Below are positions 61,890 to 64,000 of a stretch of DNA of 64,000 nucleotides, in pieces. The notes under the pieces were generated by a model. That model made no database searches, was not told the DNA's origin, and saw only the letters and a program-made list of their open reading frames with translations. A program made the position numbers and the translations under genes. The stretch covers positions 84,380 through 148,379 of the forward strand of contig JAKBBA010000004.1 of assembly GCA_021808665.1 (NCBI GenBank). Reading direction: 5' to 3'. This stretch comes from Actinomycetes bacterium. Lineage in GTDB: Bacteria > Actinomycetota > Acidimicrobiia > Acidimicrobiales > Palsa-688. The stretch's first letter is position 1, and every line of letters begins with the position of its first letter.

Positions 61890-61905
61890 GCGTATCACTA
61901 TACGC
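61890..61905. promoter_or_regulatory. Palindromic operator at the vapB-like promoter
   Basis: GCGTAT-CACT-ATACGC, a perfect 6-4-6 inverted repeat that covers the -10 box (TATAGT on the minus strand) and reaches the ATG. RHH antitoxins typically bind such sites. Confidence 0.55.
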
Positions 61906-62485
61906 CTAACTGTGGGGGCTGACCGGCCCCGCCTGATCGGACCAGCTCGATCTTCCCCGTGCGACCGCTAGACCGATCTCGGCGGTGTTAGCGGTCCTTT
62001 GCTGGGCCAGCGCGGCGAAGGTCCCACCCAGCACGGTGCAGGCCGCCGTGATGACCCCGCAGTGACCGCCAAGCCCCGTAGCGTTCCACTCCGGGTCCCG
62101 AGAGAGGAGGAGAACAAGTGGGATAAGTACAGCTTTCTCTCGGTGCGCGACCTACACGATGTCGTAGTCGACGGCGGACAGAGGGGCGCCTGGGGATACC
62201 CCGCTCTGAGCCGAGTGCCGACGACAGTCTCGGGTTGGCATTTCGGAGTGTGCAGCGGTTTGTTGCTCGAGTGCAGGGCTAATAGCCCGATGCACGTGGC
62301 TCCGACAGCTGCAGCGCGAGAAGGAAGGTTGCCTGCGCGACCAGACTGGCGACGATGGTCACCGCACCGACGGGGCCGAAGAGATCGCCTGTCTGGAGTG
62401 GTTTACCGGCCATGGCTCCTTCGCCGATGGTGGCATGTCGGCCACCTTGTCGTAGGCTGATATCCCGATCCGATCGGAGCACATT
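61906..62485. other. 580-nt region without a supported gene
   Basis: Several open frames exist here but none has convincing composition or a family match. A 44-codon minus-strand frame (62413 to 62279) has AGGAG close before its ATG and one hydrophobic segment (VGAVTIVASLVAQATFLLAL); it could be a tiny membrane protein or chance. GGAG near 62477 serves lldD. It separates the VapBC-like pair from lldD and may hold the end of the accessory region. Confidence 0.4.
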
Positions 62486-63715
62486 TTGGTTACGCGACAG
62501 TTCCCCAAGCCGGCAGAGATCTTTGACCTTGTTAAGTTCCAGACGTCCGAGTTTGACTCGACGAAGCGGAAGCTTCGAAGAGCCCTAAGTATCCAGGATC
62601 TGAGAACACTTGCGAAACGCCGCACCCCTAAGGCCCCATTCGACTACACCGACGGCGCAGCCGAGGAAGAGATCTCTTTAGGAAGGGCTCGTCAAGCTTT
62701 CCGCGACATCGAGTTCCATCCACAAATCCTCCGCGGCTCAAGTGACGTGGATACGTCATGTGAGATCTTCGGCGGGCCCTCCGCTTGGCCCTTCGCCATA
62801 GCCCCTATCGGTTTCACACGCCTGATGCGCAGCGAGGGCGAGACCGCAGGCGCAGCCAGCGCAGGAGCAGCGGGTATCCCCTTCAGCCTTTCGACTCTCG
62901 GCACCACGTCCATAGAAGACGTGAAGAAGGCGAACCCGGCCGGGCGCAACTGGTTCCAGCTCTACGTGATGCGCAAACGCGAGATCTCCTACGAGCTGAC
63001 CCGGCGGGCAGCGTCGAACGGCTTCGACACACTACTGTTCACAGTCGATACGCCCGTCGCAGGCGCACGACTACGCGACAAAAGAAACGGCTTCTCGATA
63101 CCACCGCAGCTAACAGCCGCAACCGTGCTCAACACTGTCACGAAGCCGTCGTGGTGGTGGGATTTCCTAACGACACCGCGGCTCGAGTTCGCGTCGCTGC
63201 GATCCACCGGCGGAACGGTCGGAGAGCTCCTCGACTCCGCAATGGACCCGACCATCAGCATCGAAGATCTCGACGTGATCCGCTCCATATGGCCAGGAAA
63301 GCTAGTGGTAAAAGGTGTCCAAAGCGTCGCCGACGCCAAGAAGCTCGTCGATCTCGGAGTCGACGGTATAGTGCTCTCCAACCACGGAGGCCGCCAGCTT
63401 GACCGGGCTCCGGTGCCATTTCATCTGCTACCGGAGGTGGTGCGCGAAGTAGGAGGCCACATTGATATAGCGATCGACACGGGGATCATGGCAGGCGCCG
63501 ACATAATCGCCTCGATCGCCCTCGGCGCAAAGTTCACTCTGATCGGCCGCGCCTACCTGTACGGCCTGATGGCCGGCGGACGTGCGGGCGTAGAGCGCAG
63601 CATCGAGATCATCTGTGATCAGATCGTGCGTACTATGAAGCTCCTCGGCGTCGCGTCACTCGCTGAACTCGAACCTGCCCATGTAACCCAACTACGGCGG
63701 CTCAGTCCCCGCTAG
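62486..63715 (+). CDS. lldD: L-lactate dehydrogenase, FMN-dependent (LldD2-like)
   Basis: An alpha-hydroxy-acid oxidising flavoprotein of 409 aa. It matches mycobacterial LldD2 closely in outline: DTKRRL-like [74 protein letters not shown], and the FMN/active-site run [20 protein letters not shown] with its catalytic His. Electrons probably go to quinone. TTG start with GGAG upstream. It may work alongside the glycolate oxidase genes at the other end of the window, though that is only inference. Confidence 0.9.
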   Translation: MVTRQFPKPAEIFDLVKFQTSEFDSTKRKLRRALSIQDLRTLAKRRTPKAPFDYTDGAAEEEISLGRARQAFRDIEFHPQILRGSSDVDTSCEIFGGPSAWPFAIAPIGFTRLMRSEGETAGAASAGAAGIPFSLSTLGTTSIEDVKKANPAGRNWFQLYVMRKREISYELTRRAASNGFDTLLFTVDTPVAGARLRDKRNGFSIPPQLTAATVLNTVTKPSWWWDFLTTPRLEFASLRSTGGTVGELLDSAMDPTISIEDLDVIRSIWPGKLVVKGVQSVADAKKLVDLGVDGIVLSNHGGRQLDRAPVPFHLLPEVVREVGGHIDIAIDTGIMAGADIIASIALGAKFTLIGRAYLYGLMAGGRAGVERSIEIICDQIVRTMKLLGVASLAELEPAHVTQLRRLSPR

Positions 63716-64000
63716 AGACATCCGAAGGCATCCACCCCACGTGCTCCCAGTCATGCGACGGTGTGCCCGACCGCCTGCCTGGCCCTGCTATGTCAGGTCG
63801 TGGAGGGCAGTCCGGCACCACCCCGGCTGTCTGGGCCGCCGAACTCGTCTCGGGCGGCCCGGCCGATGCATGACATTCGTCCAAGAGAGGGGTCAGGGTC
63901 CGTCGATACCTTAAGGGGGGTGTCACAAGTTCCGCGACTCCGTTTGCCCGGCGGCGAGTGGCCGGCGGGCAGCGGCACCCGTCACGTCCCGCTCGACAAC
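63716..64000. other. Window-end region, no gene seen
   Basis: No open frame here has convincing coding character on either strand. A CCTTAAGGGGGG stretch and short GC repeats are visible. The region may belong to a gene or element beyond the window edge. Confidence 0.4.

Noticed and set aside
62486..63715. MftD (mycofactocin maturation enzyme) as identity of the terminal flavoprotein
   Set aside because: The full-length pattern is closer to lactate dehydrogenase LldD2, and no mftA, mftB or mftC lies beside it.
1..64000. tRNA, rRNA and CRISPR arrays
   Set aside because: Intergenic stretches were read for cloverleaf arms, rRNA-like sequence and regularly spaced repeats; none was seen, although short structured RNAs could be missed by eye.

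Overview
The window is GC-rich, densely packed bacterial DNA from what looks like a deep-branching actinobacterium, most like the Acidimicrobiia. The main evidence is a complete Pup-proteasome system (arc, dop, pup, prcB, prcA, pafA, pafB, pafC) followed by tat genes and helY in the order known from mycobacteria. OpcA, a MarP-type protease, a DUF4193-type protein and many GTG/TTG starts with 4-nt stop/start overlaps agree. The genus cannot be named from sequence alone. A TtuA/TtuB tRNA-thiolation pair next to TrmI hints at a thermophilic or thermotolerant lineage.

Layout. 0-3.5 kb: 3' end of RNase D, small hypothetical genes, a cysteine-cluster protein and a secreted alpha/beta hydrolase. 3.6-7.4 kb (+): glycolate oxidase glcDEF plus a small coupled gene. 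22.4-7.4 kb (-): a long, tightly coupled series tkt-tal-zwf-opcA-pgl (pentose phosphate pathway), a LOG protein, two Old Yellow Enzyme/FadH-type oxidoreductases, and an ETF/FixABCX-like set in the order etfA-fixC-fixX-etfB. NADPH production therefore sits beside flavin and Fe-S electron transfer. 22.4-27.5 kb: acyl desaturase, small membrane genes, the ttuB-ttuA-trmI tRNA T-loop operon, marP and a ferredoxin.

27.7-50.4 kb: the Pup-proteasome locus, interrupted between prcA and pafA by a 7-kb acetate module: lytS-lytR, a small membrane protein and an acetate-type symporter on the minus strand; satP and acsA on the plus strand, with a CRP/GlxR-like box in front. After pafABC come lepB, a convergent GDPD, tatB-like, tatC, helY and a tandem ThyX-like protein. 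50.5-58.4 kb: mostly housekeeping or poorly known genes (LysM/SLT lytic enzyme, acidic DUF4193-type protein, GNAT, hydrolase, CtaG, lipoprotein, class V aminotransferase), including a 41-aa basic protein gene.

58.4-62.5 kb is accessory: a phosphoesterase remnant with its hairpin, a complete tyrosine recombinase, a RES/Xre (MbcTA-like) toxin-antitoxin pair and a VapBC-like pair. The RES cassette is bracketed by two related 28-bp sites built as 11-bp arm, 6-bp spacer, 11-bp arm, like dif sites. One of them lies in the promoter of the recombinase. This is the most unusual structure in the window. The window closes with an LldD2-type lactate dehydrogenase.
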